This document shows positions 26,808 to 35,828 of a stretch of 64,000 bases of DNA, one piece after another (the stretch's first letter is position 1; each line of letters starts with the position of its first letter). The notes under the pieces were generated by a model, which was given only the letters and a program-made list of their open reading frames with translations, was not told the DNA's origin and did not search any database. Origin of the DNA: Curvibacter sp. CHRR-16 (GTDB taxonomy: Bacteria; Pseudomonadota; Gammaproteobacteria; Burkholderiales; Burkholderiaceae_C); assembly GCF_018474005.1 (NCBI RefSeq), contig NZ_JAHCSH010000002.1, positions 496,001 to 560,000 on the forward strand, in the 5' to 3' direction. The position numbers were made by a program, and so were the translations under genes.

Positions 26808-27722
26808 ATGAACGACTCCCCTGCACCCTCTCCCGACACAGAAGCTGCAGGTCAATCTGCATGCGTTATGTGCTTTAACAGCAACGACCCTGTCGGTGCC
26901 ACTGGCCTTGCAGCCGATCTACTCACAGTTGCCTCCATGGGTGGACATACCTTGCCTGTATGTGCAGGCACTTACGTGCGCGACACCGCTGAGATCATGG
27001 CGCACTACCCTCTGGAAGACGAGGCGATTGGTGAACAAGCTCGCTTAGCACTGGAAGATATTGCAGTGCAGATGTTCAAGGTGGGTTTTGTAGGCAGCAT
27101 GGACAATATCAGCGCCATTGCAGAGCTGGCTTCGGACTACGCCGACACCCCGCTGTTGCTCTACATGCCCGACTTATCTTGGTGGCAAGATGACCGCATC
27201 GACCAGTACCAAGATGCTTGCCAAGAATTGTTGCTGCCCTTGGCTTCTGTGTTGGTTGGAAGCTACAACACCTTGGTACGCTGGCTGCTTCCCGACTGGG
27301 ATGCAAGCAAACCAGCCTCCCCACGCGACATCGCCCGAGCGGCTGATGCACTGGGTGTGCCCTACACCGTACTGACAGGCTGGAGCAGCGACAACCAACA
27401 CTTGGACATCTTGCTCTGCACCCCCAATGCCACACTGACTTCGCAATCCGTAGAGCGTTTGGACTCCAGCTTTATTGGTGCTGGCGACACATTCAGCGCC
27501 GCCTTGGCTGCGTTACTGGCCACAGGCTCGGAAATCGTCGAAGCCGTCAACGAAGCCAGTGCCTACTTGCAGCAAACCTTGGATGGCGGCTTTCGCCTTG
27601 GCATGGGGCATTTGCTACCCGACCACCTGTTTTGGGCCCAGGCTGAAACCGACGAGGAGGATGACGACAACGGCAGCCTTCCCCTCGACATTGATATGCC
27701 CCCCAACGCCACCCGACACTAA
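26808..27722 (+). CDS. thiD: ThiD-like hydroxymethylpyrimidine kinase (divergent)
   Basis: A 304-residue ribokinase-fold protein. The C-terminal anion-hole motif [11 protein letters not shown] is intact. The N-terminal glycine-rich segment, usually SGGAGIQADLKT in ThiD, reads [12 protein letters not shown]. The central part ([16 protein letters not shown]) differs strongly from ThiD enzymes. It would phosphorylate the thiamin pyrimidine precursor if active, but no other thiamin gene is near, and a different substrate or a regulatory role is possible. A His/Asp/Glu-rich tail follows. The stop lies 14 bases before hemL. Confidence 0.75.
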   Translation: MNDSPAPSPDTEAAGQSACVMCFNSNDPVGATGLAADLLTVASMGGHTLPVCAGTYVRDTAEIMAHYPLEDEAIGEQARLALEDIAVQMFKVGFVGSMDNISAIAELASDYADTPLLLYMPDLSWWQDDRIDQYQDACQELLLPLASVLVGSYNTLVRWLLPDWDASKPASPRDIARAADALGVPYTVLTGWSSDNQHLDILLCTPNATLTSQSVERLDSSFIGAGDTFSAALAALLATGSEIVEAVNEASAYLQQTLDGGFRLGMGHLLPDHLFWAQAETDEEDDDNGSLPLDIDMPPNATRH

Positions 27723-27736
27723 ACCACAGACCCTTT

Positions 27737-29038
27737 ATGAGCGACCGTAACCAAGACTTGTTCGAGCGCGCCAAGCGCGTCATTCCCGGCGGCGTGAACT
27801 CCCCCGTGCGTGCCTTCAAAGCCGTTGGCGGCACTCCCCGCTTTGTGCAGCGCGCCCAAGGTGCCTACTTTTGGGATGCCAACGGCAAGCAGTACATCGA
27901 CTACATCGGCTCGTGGGGGCCGATGATTCTGGGCCACGGCCACCCTGCCGTGCTCGAAGCGGTGCAGACTGCTGCACGCGAAGGCTTCTCGTTTGGCGCA
28001 CCGACTGAGCGCGAAGTGGAACTGGCTGAAGCCATCCTAGAGCACCTGCCCAGCATGGATATGGTGCGCTTGGTCAGTAGTGGCACCGAGGCCGGCATGA
28101 GCGCCATCCGTGTGGCACGAGGTGCCACCGGACGCAACAAAATCGTCAAATTTGAAGGCTGTTACCACGGCCATGCCGATGCCTTGCTGGTAAAAGCTGG
28201 CTCTGGTTTGGCCACTTTTGGCACCGCCACCAGCGCTGGGGTGCCGCCCGAAGTGGTGCAGCACACCCTGGTGCTGGAGTACAACAACGTCCAGCAGTTG
28301 GAAGAGGCTTTTGCCCTGCATGGCGCGGACATTGCCTGCCTGATCATCGAACCCATTGCGGGCAACATGAACTTTGTGCGCGCCAGCGTGCCCTTTATGC
28401 AGCGCTGCCGCGAACTGTGCACCCGCCACGGCAGCGTGCTGGTACTCGACGAAGTGATGACTGGCTTTCGCGTGGCCCTCGGCAGCGCCCAAAGCCTGTA
28501 CGCCCAAGCCATTCCTGGCTTTGAGCCGGACATGACCGTGCTGGGCAAAGTCATTGGTGGTGGCATGCCCCTCGCAGCCTTTGGCGGCAAACGCGCCTTG
28601 ATGGAAAACCTCGCCCCCTTGGGTGGCGTCTACCAAGCAGGCACCCTGTCTGGCAACCCGGTGGCCACGGCGTGCGGATTGGCCACGCTGCGTGAAATCA
28701 GCCGCCCCGGCTTTTACGAAGAGCTGGGCCGAAAAACAAAAGCCCTCGTCAACGGACTGCAAGCAGCAGCGACGCAAGCCGGCGTTGCTTTTAGCACCGA
28801 CAGCCAAGGCGGCATGTTTGGCTTCTTCCTGATGCCCGATCTGCCACAAAACTACAGCACCGTGATGCGCACCGATTCGGCCCGTTTCAACACCCTGTTC
28901 CACGGCCTGCTCGAGCGTGGTGTGTACATTGCTCCGGCGCTGTATGAAGCAGGCTTTGTCAGCGCAGCCCACACCGATGCCGATATCGCAGCCAGCGTGC
29001 AAGCCGCTGCGGAATGCTTTCGATTGCTATCAAATTAA
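27737..29038 (+). CDS. hemL: Glutamate-1-semialdehyde 2,1-aminomutase
   Basis: A 433-residue class III aminotransferase-fold enzyme making 5-aminolevulinate for haem. PLP contacts are clear: [33 protein letters not shown], and the Schiff-base lysine K271 in [22 protein letters not shown] at the N-terminus is diagnostic. The last four codons (LLSN, then stop) lie in an interspersed repeat that continues into the terminator, so the gene end has been shaped by that element. Confidence 0.97.
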   Translation: MSDRNQDLFERAKRVIPGGVNSPVRAFKAVGGTPRFVQRAQGAYFWDANGKQYIDYIGSWGPMILGHGHPAVLEAVQTAAREGFSFGAPTEREVELAEAILEHLPSMDMVRLVSSGTEAGMSAIRVARGATGRNKIVKFEGCYHGHADALLVKAGSGLATFGTATSAGVPPEVVQHTLVLEYNNVQQLEEAFALHGADIACLIIEPIAGNMNFVRASVPFMQRCRELCTRHGSVLVLDEVMTGFRVALGSAQSLYAQAIPGFEPDMTVLGKVIGGGMPLAAFGGKRALMENLAPLGGVYQAGTLSGNPVATACGLATLREISRPGFYEELGRKTKALVNGLQAAATQAGVAFSTDSQGGMFGFFLMPDLPQNYSTVMRTDSARFNTLFHGLLERGVYIAPALYEAGFVSAAHTDADIAASVQAAAECFRLLSN

Positions 29039-29075
29039 TAGCTGCGCCAGCAATACAGACGGGCTCTAGAGCCCG
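29023..29075 (+). repeat. Interspersed repeat, copy A (end of hemL)
   Basis: It begins ATTGCTATCAAATTAATAGC, continues through CCAGCAATACAGAC and ends GGGCTCTAGAGCCC. Alignment by eye to the copy in dsbD shows 20 of 23 identical bases from ATAGCTGC onward. It encodes the HemL C-terminus and its right end forms the terminator hairpin. Confidence 0.6.
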
Positions 29076-29079
29076 TTTT
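29059..29079 (+). terminator. Rho-independent terminator of hemL
   Basis: ACGGGCTC-TA-GAGCCCGT is a perfect palindrome followed by TTTT on the plus strand, 20 bases after the hemL stop. On the minus strand there is no T run, so it serves hemL and not ruvB. Confidence 0.8.
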
Positions 29080-29081
29080 CA

Positions 29082-30143
29082 TCAATCACCCAACAAATCC
29101 ACCGAGGGTGCGCTGGGTGCGGTGACGCCCAAGTGGCGGTAGGCGGCCAGCGTCGCCGTGCGACCGCGCGGGGTGCGCTGCAAATAACCTTGCTGAATCA
29201 AATACGGCTCGATCACATCCTCGATGGTCTCGCGCTCCTCGCCAATACTGGCAGCGATGTTGTCCAGCCCCACCGGGCCGCCATCAAAGCGGTGGATCAC
29301 TGCCTCTAGCAGCTTGCGGTCCATCAGGTCAAAGCCTTGTGGATCCACATCGAGCATGGCCAGCGCGTGGTTGGCCATGTCCAGCGTGATGCGCCCAGAA
29401 CCTTTCACATCGGCGTAATCGCGCACGCGGCGCAGCAAGCGGTTGGCAATGCGCGGCGTGCCACGGGAGCGGCGGGCTATCTCAAAGCTGCCGTCTTCTT
29501 CTATCGGTACGCCCAGCAGACCGGCGCTGCGGGTGACGATGCGCTGCAGCTCCTCGGCGGTGTAAAACTCCAGCCGCGAGACGATGCCAAAGCGATCGCG
29601 CAGCGGGTTGGTGAGCATGCCCGCGCGCGTGGTGGCACCCACCAAGGTGAAAGGCTGCAAGTCCAGCTTGATGCTGCGCGCCGCAGGCCCCTCCCCGATC
29701 ATGATGTCGATCTTGTAGTCCTCCAGCGCTGGGTAGAGGATTTCCTCCACCACCGGGCTCAAGCGGTGAATCTCGTCGATGAACAGCACATCGTTGCGCT
29801 CCAAATTGGTCAGCAGTGCCGCCAAGTCTTTGGGCTTTTCCAGCACCGGGCCGCTGGTTTGGCGCAGGTTCACGCCCAACTCACTGGCAATGATGTGCGA
29901 GAGCGTGGTCTTGCCCAAGCCAGGCGGGCCAAACAGCAGCACGTGGTCGAGCGCCTCACCGCGCTTTTTGGCTGCGCCGATGAATATCTCCAGCTGCTCG
30001 CGCACTTTGCTTTGGCCCACGTATTCCTGCAGCCATTTGGGGCGCAAGGCACGCTCTTGCGCCTCCTCGCTGTTGGATACGGGGGCGGCGGACACCATGC
30101 GCTGGGGCGGCACGGGGGCAAAATCATCGGTCTGGATACTCAC
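29082..30143 (-). CDS. ruvB: Holliday junction branch-migration helicase RuvB
   Basis: A 353-residue AAA+ motor. It shows [11 protein letters not shown], Walker [14 protein letters not shown], Walker [13 protein letters not shown], sensor GATTRAGML and the C-terminal winged helix ending FQRTPRGR-like ([12 protein letters not shown]). With RuvA it drives branch migration. The usual adjacent ruvA is displaced: it lies 1.2 kb upstream on the same strand, beyond a carbonic anhydrase gene of opposite direction. No LexA-type box was seen upstream. Confidence 0.97.
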   Translation of the reverse strand: MSIQTDDFAPVPPQRMVSAAPVSNSEEAQERALRPKWLQEYVGQSKVREQLEIFIGAAKKRGEALDHVLLFGPPGLGKTTLSHIIASELGVNLRQTSGPVLEKPKDLAALLTNLERNDVLFIDEIHRLSPVVEEILYPALEDYKIDIMIGEGPAARSIKLDLQPFTLVGATTRAGMLTNPLRDRFGIVSRLEFYTAEELQRIVTRSAGLLGVPIEEDGSFEIARRSRGTPRIANRLLRRVRDYADVKGSGRITLDMANHALAMLDVDPQGFDLMDRKLLEAVIHRFDGGPVGLDNIAASIGEERETIEDVIEPYLIQQGYLQRTPRGRTATLAAYRHLGVTAPSAPSVDLLGD

Positions 30144-30186
30144 GCTTACAACACCTGTAGTCTGTGGGATGGCACTATATATTGCC

Positions 30187-30214
30187 CACGCCTAGCTGGC
30201 TCAAGCTGGGCGTG
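30187..30214. promoter_or_regulatory. Hairpin in the ruvB / carbonic anhydrase spacer
   Basis: CACGCC-T-AGCT and AGCT-G-GGCGTG pair over 11 positions with one T-G wobble and a 6-base loop. It lies in the 112-base divergent spacer close to a TATATA on the ruvB side. Its role, in RNA or DNA, is unknown. Confidence 0.3.
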
Positions 30215-30255
30215 AAGTTGCCGATAGCTAAGCTGATTGACGAAAGGCTACGCCC

Positions 30256-31326
30256 ATGCGCACCACCCGCACTTCTTTGTGTATTCCCCTGCTGGCCCGC
30301 CACAAACTGCTGCGCACCGCAACCCTGTTGGTGCTGTGTGGCATCGTGGTGTATGCCAGAGCCGCCGAACCCAGCAGCAAAAAAGCCCCGGTAGAAGGCG
30401 TGCTGGAAAGCACTTCGGCCAACACCCCGGAAGACGTGGGCAACCAGTTGCGCCAAGCCTTGGGTCTGCCCATCAAAGGCAAAAAAGCCCTCACCATCGA
30501 AGTCAACAGCGGTGCAGGCAAAGCCAGCGGCAGTGGAGCCACGGAAAACCTCAAAAGTACCCCCGGCACGGTAAGCAAAGCTGCTGCACGCGCCAAAGCC
30601 CTGGCACTGGCCAGCAACGAACAAGAAGTGAGCAGCCACGGGGAAGTGCATTGGAGCTACGAAGGCGACACAGGCCCGGCCAAATGGGCGCAGCTCAAGC
30701 CTGAATTCAACCTGTGCGCGATTGGCAAACGCCAGTCGCCCATCAATATCGATGAGGAAGTGACTCTCAAAGGCCCTGCCGAGCCATTGCGTTTTAACTA
30801 CGTGCCCAGCAGCGCCACCGTGCTCAACAACGGCCACACCATCCAAGTGGATGTGCAGGGGGAAAACTTCATCACGGTGCGCGGCATGCGCTACCGGCTG
30901 GTGCAATTTCACTTCCACACCCCATCCGAAGAGCAAATCAATGGCCAGCGCTACGCCATGGTGGCGCACTTGGTGCACAAGAGCGAAGAAGGAGCCTTGG
31001 CCGTCGTAGCGGTGCTGCTGCAGCCCGGTGAGCCCAACCCCATGATCGACAAGGTCTGGACTTATATACCGCTGGATGTTGGCGACCAAGTGCGCATGCC
31101 ACGCGACTTGCTCAACCTCAACGAACTGCTACCAACTGATCAGCGCTATTACCAATTCGTCGGCTCCCTGACCACGCCCCCCTGCACCGAAGGCGTGCTG
31201 TGGATGGTGCTCAAGCAGCCAGTGACCATCAGCCGTGCTCAGTACCGTCTGTTCACCCAGCTCTACAGCGGCAACGCGCGCCCCATTCAGCCACTCAATG
31301 GCCGTGTGGTGCGCGACGCCCAGTGA
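30256..31326 (+). CDS. Periplasmic alpha-type carbonic anhydrase
   Basis: 356 residues. An N-terminal basic plus hydrophobic segment ending ARAAE is a likely signal peptide. About 90 residues of Lys/Ala/Ser-rich, low-complexity sequence follow. The alpha-CA domain runs from about residue 130: HWSYEG, RQSPINI, zinc ligands in FHFHTPSEEQ (two His) and AHLVHKS (third His), and SLTTPPCTEGV. It interconverts CO2 and bicarbonate in the periplasm. The N-terminal extension is longer than in typical bacterial alpha-CAs. The gene sits between ruvA and ruvB, on the opposite strand. Confidence 0.93.
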   Translation: MRTTRTSLCIPLLARHKLLRTATLLVLCGIVVYARAAEPSSKKAPVEGVLESTSANTPEDVGNQLRQALGLPIKGKKALTIEVNSGAGKASGSGATENLKSTPGTVSKAAARAKALALASNEQEVSSHGEVHWSYEGDTGPAKWAQLKPEFNLCAIGKRQSPINIDEEVTLKGPAEPLRFNYVPSSATVLNNGHTIQVDVQGENFITVRGMRYRLVQFHFHTPSEEQINGQRYAMVAHLVHKSEEGALAVVAVLLQPGEPNPMIDKVWTYIPLDVGDQVRMPRDLLNLNELLPTDQRYYQFVGSLTTPPCTEGVLWMVLKQPVTISRAQYRLFTQLYSGNARPIQPLNGRVVRDAQ

Positions 31327-31337
31327 GCGCCAGTGGC

Positions 31338-31916
31338 TTATTTGGCCAAGGACTTGAGCGCCTGCTTGATGCCTTGGCTCACATCCACATCGCTAGGCAA
31401 AGCTTTGAGGGCAGCGGCAGCCTCCTTGTCGCTGTAACCCAGTGCTAGCAGGGCTTGCAGGATATCGCTCTGCGCTCCAGCAGGTGCCGCGCTGGCCCCT
31501 GCCCCGCCCAAGTCTGGCCCCAACTTGCCCTTGAGCTCCAGCAGCAATCGCTCTGCCGTTTTCTTGCCAATGCCGGGTACTTTGATCAAACGTCCCGCCT
31601 CTTGCTGGCTGACTGCCTGCGCCAAATCCCCCACCCCTAGGCCCGACAACACGGACAAGGCTGTACGCGGCCCTATGCCAGAGATTTTGATCAACTCCCG
31701 AAAGGCCGCACGCTCGGCATCACTGCCAAAGCCATAGAGCAACTGCGCGTCTTCGCGCACCACCATGTGGGTCAGCAGCGTGACGGTGTGCCCCAACTCA
31801 GGCAGGTTGTAAAAAGTGCTCATGGGCACATCCACTTCGTAGCCCACGCCGTGGCAGTCAATCAGCACCTGGGGAGGATTTTTGGCGATCAATGCGCCAT
31901 GCAAACGTCCAATCAT
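31338..31916 (-). CDS. ruvA: Holliday junction branch-migration protein RuvA
   Basis: A 192-residue protein with three parts: an OB fold ([34 protein letters not shown]), paired helix-hairpin-helix motifs ([15 protein letters not shown] and [20 protein letters not shown]), and a C-terminal RuvB-binding three-helix domain ([18 protein letters not shown]). Length is normal. Its stop is 12 bases from the carbonic anhydrase stop. Confidence 0.97.
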   Translation of the reverse strand: MIGRLHGALIAKNPPQVLIDCHGVGYEVDVPMSTFYNLPELGHTVTLLTHMVVREDAQLLYGFGSDAERAAFRELIKISGIGPRTALSVLSGLGVGDLAQAVSQQEAGRLIKVPGIGKKTAERLLLELKGKLGPDLGGAGASAAPAGAQSDILQALLALGYSDKEAAAALKALPSDVDVSQGIKQALKSLAK

Positions 31917-31964
31917 GGGTGCAAGCTTACCTGCATTGCCCCCAGAGCGCTGGAGTATTGCTAC

Positions 31965-33221
31965 TCACTGGCACAGCGCTGTGCCACCGGCTGCGTAGTG
32001 TTGCTGCACTTTGGTGTAGAGCAAGCCCCCATCGGTTTCCAGGGTGGTTTGGTGGTCTTCACCCGCACCAAACAGCATGGCGACGATTTTGGCGTCAGCA
32101 ACATCTCGCAGGTGGCTAAACAGATACTCCACCTTGTTGTCCTTGTAATGCTTGCTGGTGTTGTTCTGGCTGCTATTGCCCAAAGGCAATTGCCACAGCA
32201 CCGTGGGCTTGTTCAGGCGCGTGGCCAACTCTTTGTTCCACGCCAAGTAAGCCGCCGCCGTGGTGTCGCTCCACCAGTGGCTAGCATCGTTGTACACCAC
32301 TTCGTAGTAGCCCGCATCGCGATCCGAGGGGTCTGTGGCGATGAAGTCCCCATCGGTAGCCCCCAGTGCAGTCATGAAGGTTGCCAAAGACTGCGCATCC
32401 CCACTCACCCCCGATGTCCAAGGCGAGGCATGCAAGCCCACTGTGGCATTGGGGGCGTATTGCCGCACCATATGGATCATGCATTGCGCAAAACCCGTGG
32501 CGTTGTTGGCATAGCCCGCGCAGTCGGTGCTATTGCTGTCCGTGACCTTGGCCGGTATAGCGCTGGGGTTGCTGTTTTTGCTGCGCATATACCCCCACAA
32601 ATCTGGCTCCACATGCAGCATGGCTTGGTTGTTGCCAATCTTTTGCAGCAAAAAGCGCCAGTCGTTGAAATACGCCGTCAGGAAAGTACTGTCATTGATC
32701 GCATCCACTTCAGTGAGCCCCTCGGACAACCCCGATCCTTTGAGCAACACGTAGTACGTGAACACGGGGATTTGCGCCCGCGTCACACCATTCCAACTGG
32801 CCGTTTGCGAACCACTGATATGGCGCTGGGCATACAAACCACCGGATACATTGTCTTCTTGCCAACTCCCCCACCAACCGTTGCAGCTACTGGCTATGGC
32901 ATTGGTTTGGCAAGACAGTTGGTCAAAGCCACTGAATGCACCGGTCACCAAATAGCGGTAGCGCATGTCAAAAGGTGCTTTGTTGGCAGGGTTGGTTTGG
33001 CTGCTGTCACTGGGATCGTTCTCAGCAAAGCCCACCATGAGTTTGCTATTGCCCATAAAGCTGCAGTCATTGGCGGTCGTTCCAGACGTGCTAGCCACCC
33101 CACCTGCACCACCACCTCCAGCACCGTCAGCCCCACCGCAGCCAGCCAAAGCCAGCGCCAAGACACCTGCACTGGCGTACACCCGTTGTTTGCTTGCGAA
33201 GAATGCGGCACCCGACGCCAT
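31965..33221 (-). CDS. Secreted lipoprotein of unknown function, glycoside-hydrolase-like
   Basis: 418 residues with a lipoprotein signal (VLALALAGC, lipobox LAGC) and a Gly/Ala-rich linker. The rest is rich in Trp, Tyr and Asp. Segments such as AMLHVEPDLWGYM, VGLHASPW, DGDFIATDPSDRDAGYY, PTVLWQLPLGN and MLFGAGEDH read like successive strands of a TIM-barrel hydrolase with acidic residues at strand ends. I do not recognise the family, so activity on a polysaccharide is inference. A second secreted protein of carbohydrate type lies just beyond phoH. Confidence 0.7.
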   Translation of the reverse strand: MASGAAFFASKQRVYASAGVLALALAGCGGADGAGGGGAGGVASTSGTTANDCSFMGNSKLMVGFAENDPSDSSQTNPANKAPFDMRYRYLVTGAFSGFDQLSCQTNAIASSCNGWWGSWQEDNVSGGLYAQRHISGSQTASWNGVTRAQIPVFTYYVLLKGSGLSEGLTEVDAINDSTFLTAYFNDWRFLLQKIGNNQAMLHVEPDLWGYMRSKNSNPSAIPAKVTDSNSTDCAGYANNATGFAQCMIHMVRQYAPNATVGLHASPWTSGVSGDAQSLATFMTALGATDGDFIATDPSDRDAGYYEVVYNDASHWWSDTTAAAYLAWNKELATRLNKPTVLWQLPLGNSSQNNTSKHYKDNKVEYLFSHLRDVADAKIVAMLFGAGEDHQTTLETDGGLLYTKVQQHYAAGGTALCQ

Positions 33222-33293
33222 GGCTTTACCTTTTAAGAGGACAATCTGAAAAGACAGATGAATTTGTATTGATACCTAACTTTAGCGATACCC

Positions 33294-34328
33294 ATGCTGC
33301 TGCGCTATACCTTTTCCCCACTAAACAACACCCGTCTGTCCCATTTGTGCGGGCCTACCGACAGCCATTTGCGTGCCATCGAAACAGCACTGGATGTACG
33401 CATTGCGCACCGGCATGAACAATTCAAGATTGAAGGGGCCAAAGCAGCCGCTCAGCGTGCATTGGAGATGCTGCAAGCGCTGTATGAAATGGCCGCGCAC
33501 CCCATTGGGGCCGATACCGTGCAGCTCATGCTCAGCGGCGATGGCGCCCCCGACGACAGCGGCCCCACCTTGGCCACCCGCCGTGCCGATCTGAAACCGC
33601 GCAGTACCAACCAAGCCCGCTACTTGGACAACATTGCCGACTTTGACGTCACCTTTGGTATTGGACCTGCAGGCACGGGCAAAACCTACCTGGCCGTGGC
33701 CGCCGCAGTCGATGCCCTGCAGCGCAGCAGTGTGCAACGCATCATCCTGACGCGCCCAGCCGTGGAGGCTGGTGAGCGGCTGGGATTTTTACCGGGCGAT
33801 TTAAACCAAAAGGTAGATCCGTACTTACGCCCCCTGTACGACGCGCTCTACGACTTGATGGGCTTTGAAGCCGTGCACAAAGCCTTTGAACGCCATGCGC
33901 TAGAGATTGCGCCCTTGGCATTCATGCGCGGGCGTACGCTCAACAATGCGTTTGTGATTTTGGACGAAGCCCAAAACACCACGCCCGAGCAAATGAAGAT
34001 GTTCCTGACCCGCGTAGGTTTTGGGAGCAAAACTGTGATCACAGGCGACTTGACCCAAATTGACTTGCCCAAGGCGCAACTGAGTGGCTTGGTCGAGGCC
34101 GAACGCATCTTACGCCGGGTGCCCGGTGTGGCCTTCACCCACTTGACCAGTGCCGACATCGTGCGCCATCCCTTGGTGGCACGCATCGTGGATGCCTACG
34201 AGGCCGATCGACAAGCCAGTGCAGACTCCACAGCCCTGCCCCCCACCGACGCTTCCAGCGAAGACAAAGCCCGCAGTGGCTTGCCCAAAAAGAGAACACC
34301 GAGCAAACATCCAGTCCCGATTGGGTAA
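33294..34328 (+). CDS. phoH: PhoH-family ATPase
   Basis: 344 residues with the PhoH core: an N-terminal KH-like part (GPTDSHLRAIE, LDVRIAHR), Walker A FGIGPAGTGKTYLAVA, RPAVEAGERLGFLPGDL, Walker B FVILDEAQNTTPEQMKMFLTR, and TGDLTQIDLP. The family is an RNA-linked ATPase, often adjacent to and functionally linked with ybeY. Here ybeY is 2.1 kb downstream, separated by a lipoprotein and two cytochrome genes. Confidence 0.95.
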   Translation: MLLRYTFSPLNNTRLSHLCGPTDSHLRAIETALDVRIAHRHEQFKIEGAKAAAQRALEMLQALYEMAAHPIGADTVQLMLSGDGAPDDSGPTLATRRADLKPRSTNQARYLDNIADFDVTFGIGPAGTGKTYLAVAAAVDALQRSSVQRIILTRPAVEAGERLGFLPGDLNQKVDPYLRPLYDALYDLMGFEAVHKAFERHALEIAPLAFMRGRTLNNAFVILDEAQNTTPEQMKMFLTRVGFGSKTVITGDLTQIDLPKAQLSGLVEAERILRRVPGVAFTHLTSADIVRHPLVARIVDAYEADRQASADSTALPPTDASSEDKARSGLPKKRTPSKHPVPIG

Positions 34329-34343
34329 ACAAGAATCCACACT

Positions 34344-35249
34344 ATGTTTTTAAGCACCACAATCCGCGCATATTGCCTGTCATTGGCAGTGTTCCCATCT
34401 TTGTTTTTCGCAGGATGTGGAGGCGGCTCCTCTGACGGCTCCTCCAATACAACCAGCACAACTAGCGCGACCACCTCAGTAGAGACTCGTGGAGGTTTTG
34501 AATCGGGCACCGTATCGCCATTTAGCGTGTGCACCACGAAATCCCCCAACTCCGTCACCGTGATTTCGCCGTCCAGTGACTCGCTCAACACCAGCAGCAG
34601 CGGGGGAAGCAAGGTCGCGAAAGTTCAGTGGTATCAATCAGGGTATGACGGAACACGCATGACCAAAGGTGCCGAGTTGTGCAGCGATGCCGACACTGGG
34701 GTTGATACCGCCAAAGAGGCATGGATCGGTTTTATGTTTTATTTGCCATCCAGCTACCCCAGCGACAAAGAAGCAGGCCTCTTTCAATTATTTGAATCTG
34801 GCGGTTGCTCCTCGTGGGCCGGCATGTTGATCATCGTGAACGACAGCCTTCGCATTTCCCACAGAGGCAATTGCGCTAGCACGACGCAAACCACCATTGT
34901 CACTAGCCTACAGCGAGATGCTTGGATACCCGTTGTCGTTCACATGGTTGCCTCACAAGCATCCGCAGGAACGGTACAGGTATGGGTTGGCGATAGTGCA
35001 ACGCAGTCTTCCCCGACTTACTCTGCAACGGGGATTAATTTTGGCTTTGGCACGTGGAACACCACCACAGACACTCTGGCGTCGGACAGCCACATTTATT
35101 TCAAATTTGGTCAATACAACTACGACACAGCGAACTACACGAGTGGCGAGTCTCGCGTCACGTATTACGACAATATCCACATCATCGCCAGTGAGCGTAG
35201 TGATGGATGGACGGCGGTTCATCCCACGCAAAGTGGCGTTACTTTTTAA
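34344..35249 (+). CDS. Secreted lipoprotein, polysaccharide-lyase-like
   Basis: 301 residues: a signal peptide with lipoprotein-like FFAGC, then a Ser/Thr/Gly-rich linker, then a beta-rich domain. The pattern DGTRMTKGAELC, EAWIGFMFYLPSSYPSDKE, LFQLFES, WIPVVVHMV and YFKFGQYNY resembles the heparin-lyase-I-type polysaccharide lyase fold (jelly roll), but catalytic residues cannot be placed with certainty. It starts 15 bases after phoH. Its base composition is visibly richer in A and T than its neighbours, which suggests later acquisition. Confidence 0.65.
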   Translation: MFLSTTIRAYCLSLAVFPSLFFAGCGGGSSDGSSNTTSTTSATTSVETRGGFESGTVSPFSVCTTKSPNSVTVISPSSDSLNTSSSGGSKVAKVQWYQSGYDGTRMTKGAELCSDADTGVDTAKEAWIGFMFYLPSSYPSDKEAGLFQLFESGGCSSWAGMLIIVNDSLRISHRGNCASTTQTTIVTSLQRDAWIPVVVHMVASQASAGTVQVWVGDSATQSSPTYSATGINFGFGTWNTTTDTLASDSHIYFKFGQYNYDTANYTSGESRVTYYDNIHIIASERSDGWTAVHPTQSGVTF

Positions 35250-35263
35250 TTGCGATGTATTTG

Positions 35264-35291
35264 CACGTACCTGCGCAGTGGCAGGTACGTG
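35264..35291. terminator. Hairpin between convergent genes
   Basis: CACGTACCTGC (35264-35274) and GCAGGTACGTG (35281-35291) are perfect 11-bp arms with a 6-base loop, between the ends of the lyase-like gene and the cytochrome b562 gene. No T tract follows on either strand. It may stop or stabilise both transcripts. Confidence 0.5.
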
Positions 35292-35304
35292 GGCATGAGC
35301 TGTC

Positions 35305-35679
35305 TCAGTCCAGCTTTTTGTGGTATTCCTTCTTGATAGGATCAGTTTTGGCCAACTCATCTTTGGCACCCGCCAAATTGTTGGCGCTGACTTGGACGGC
35401 TACCGCGTCAAGTTGCTTTTGCAGTTTTTGTTGTCCTTCGTTGAACAAGGGTTGGTTTTCTTTCCATTGCATCCCTGCAATACGCTTGGCGCTGTCCTGT
35501 ACTTTCTTGAAGCTATCCGCAAACTCAGGCATGGTTTGACTAGCCATAGCTGCTTTGTAGGCTCTGGCCATTTCTTTCATACTGTCCTTTACTTCGCTGG
35601 CATAAACAGCCGTGCTGGCCGCAGCAGCCAACAGGGCAAATGCTGCATGACGGCGCAAAATGTGAATCGACAAAGGCAT
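35305..35679 (-). CDS. Cytochrome b562-family periplasmic protein
   Basis: 124 residues with a signal peptide ending VYASE. The mature part is a four-helix bundle of cytochrome b562 type. The two axial haem ligands of the family are in place: a Met seven residues into the mature chain (EVKDSMKEM) and a His close to the C-terminus (KKEYHKKLD). It should carry b-type haem in the periplasm. A cytochrome b561 gene starts divergently 149 bases away, so the two may exchange electrons. Confidence 0.85.
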   Translation of the reverse strand: MPLSIHILRRHAAFALLAAAASTAVYASEVKDSMKEMARAYKAAMASQTMPEFADSFKKVQDSAKRIAGMQWKENQPLFNEGQQKLQKQLDAVAVQVSANNLAGAKDELAKTDPIKKEYHKKLD

Positions 35680-35735
35680 AGTGCAATCCTTTCGGTGTTA
35701 TCGCAGTTGGGGAAAATGCATTCTAGAAATGCTTT

Positions 35736-35752
35736 ATTAAGCCAGCCTTAAT
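35736..35752. promoter_or_regulatory. Small inverted repeat in the b562/b561 spacer
   Basis: ATTAAG and CTTAAT flank a 5-base centre. A second imperfect palindrome (GCATT-CTAGA-AATGC) lies just before it at 35718-35732. Both are in the shared divergent promoter region and could bind one regulator of the two cytochrome genes. Confidence 0.3.
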
Positions 35753-35828
35753 GCCTGCGCTGAAAGGCAGACAAAGGTGATACAGAGAAGTACAGTGCGC
35801 GCATTCCTCAACGAATGCGTCGATTGTT

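Noticed and set aside
30144-30255. A LexA (SOS) box before ruvB
   Set aside because: Only an isolated CTGT half-site is present, without a matching ACAG at the right spacing.
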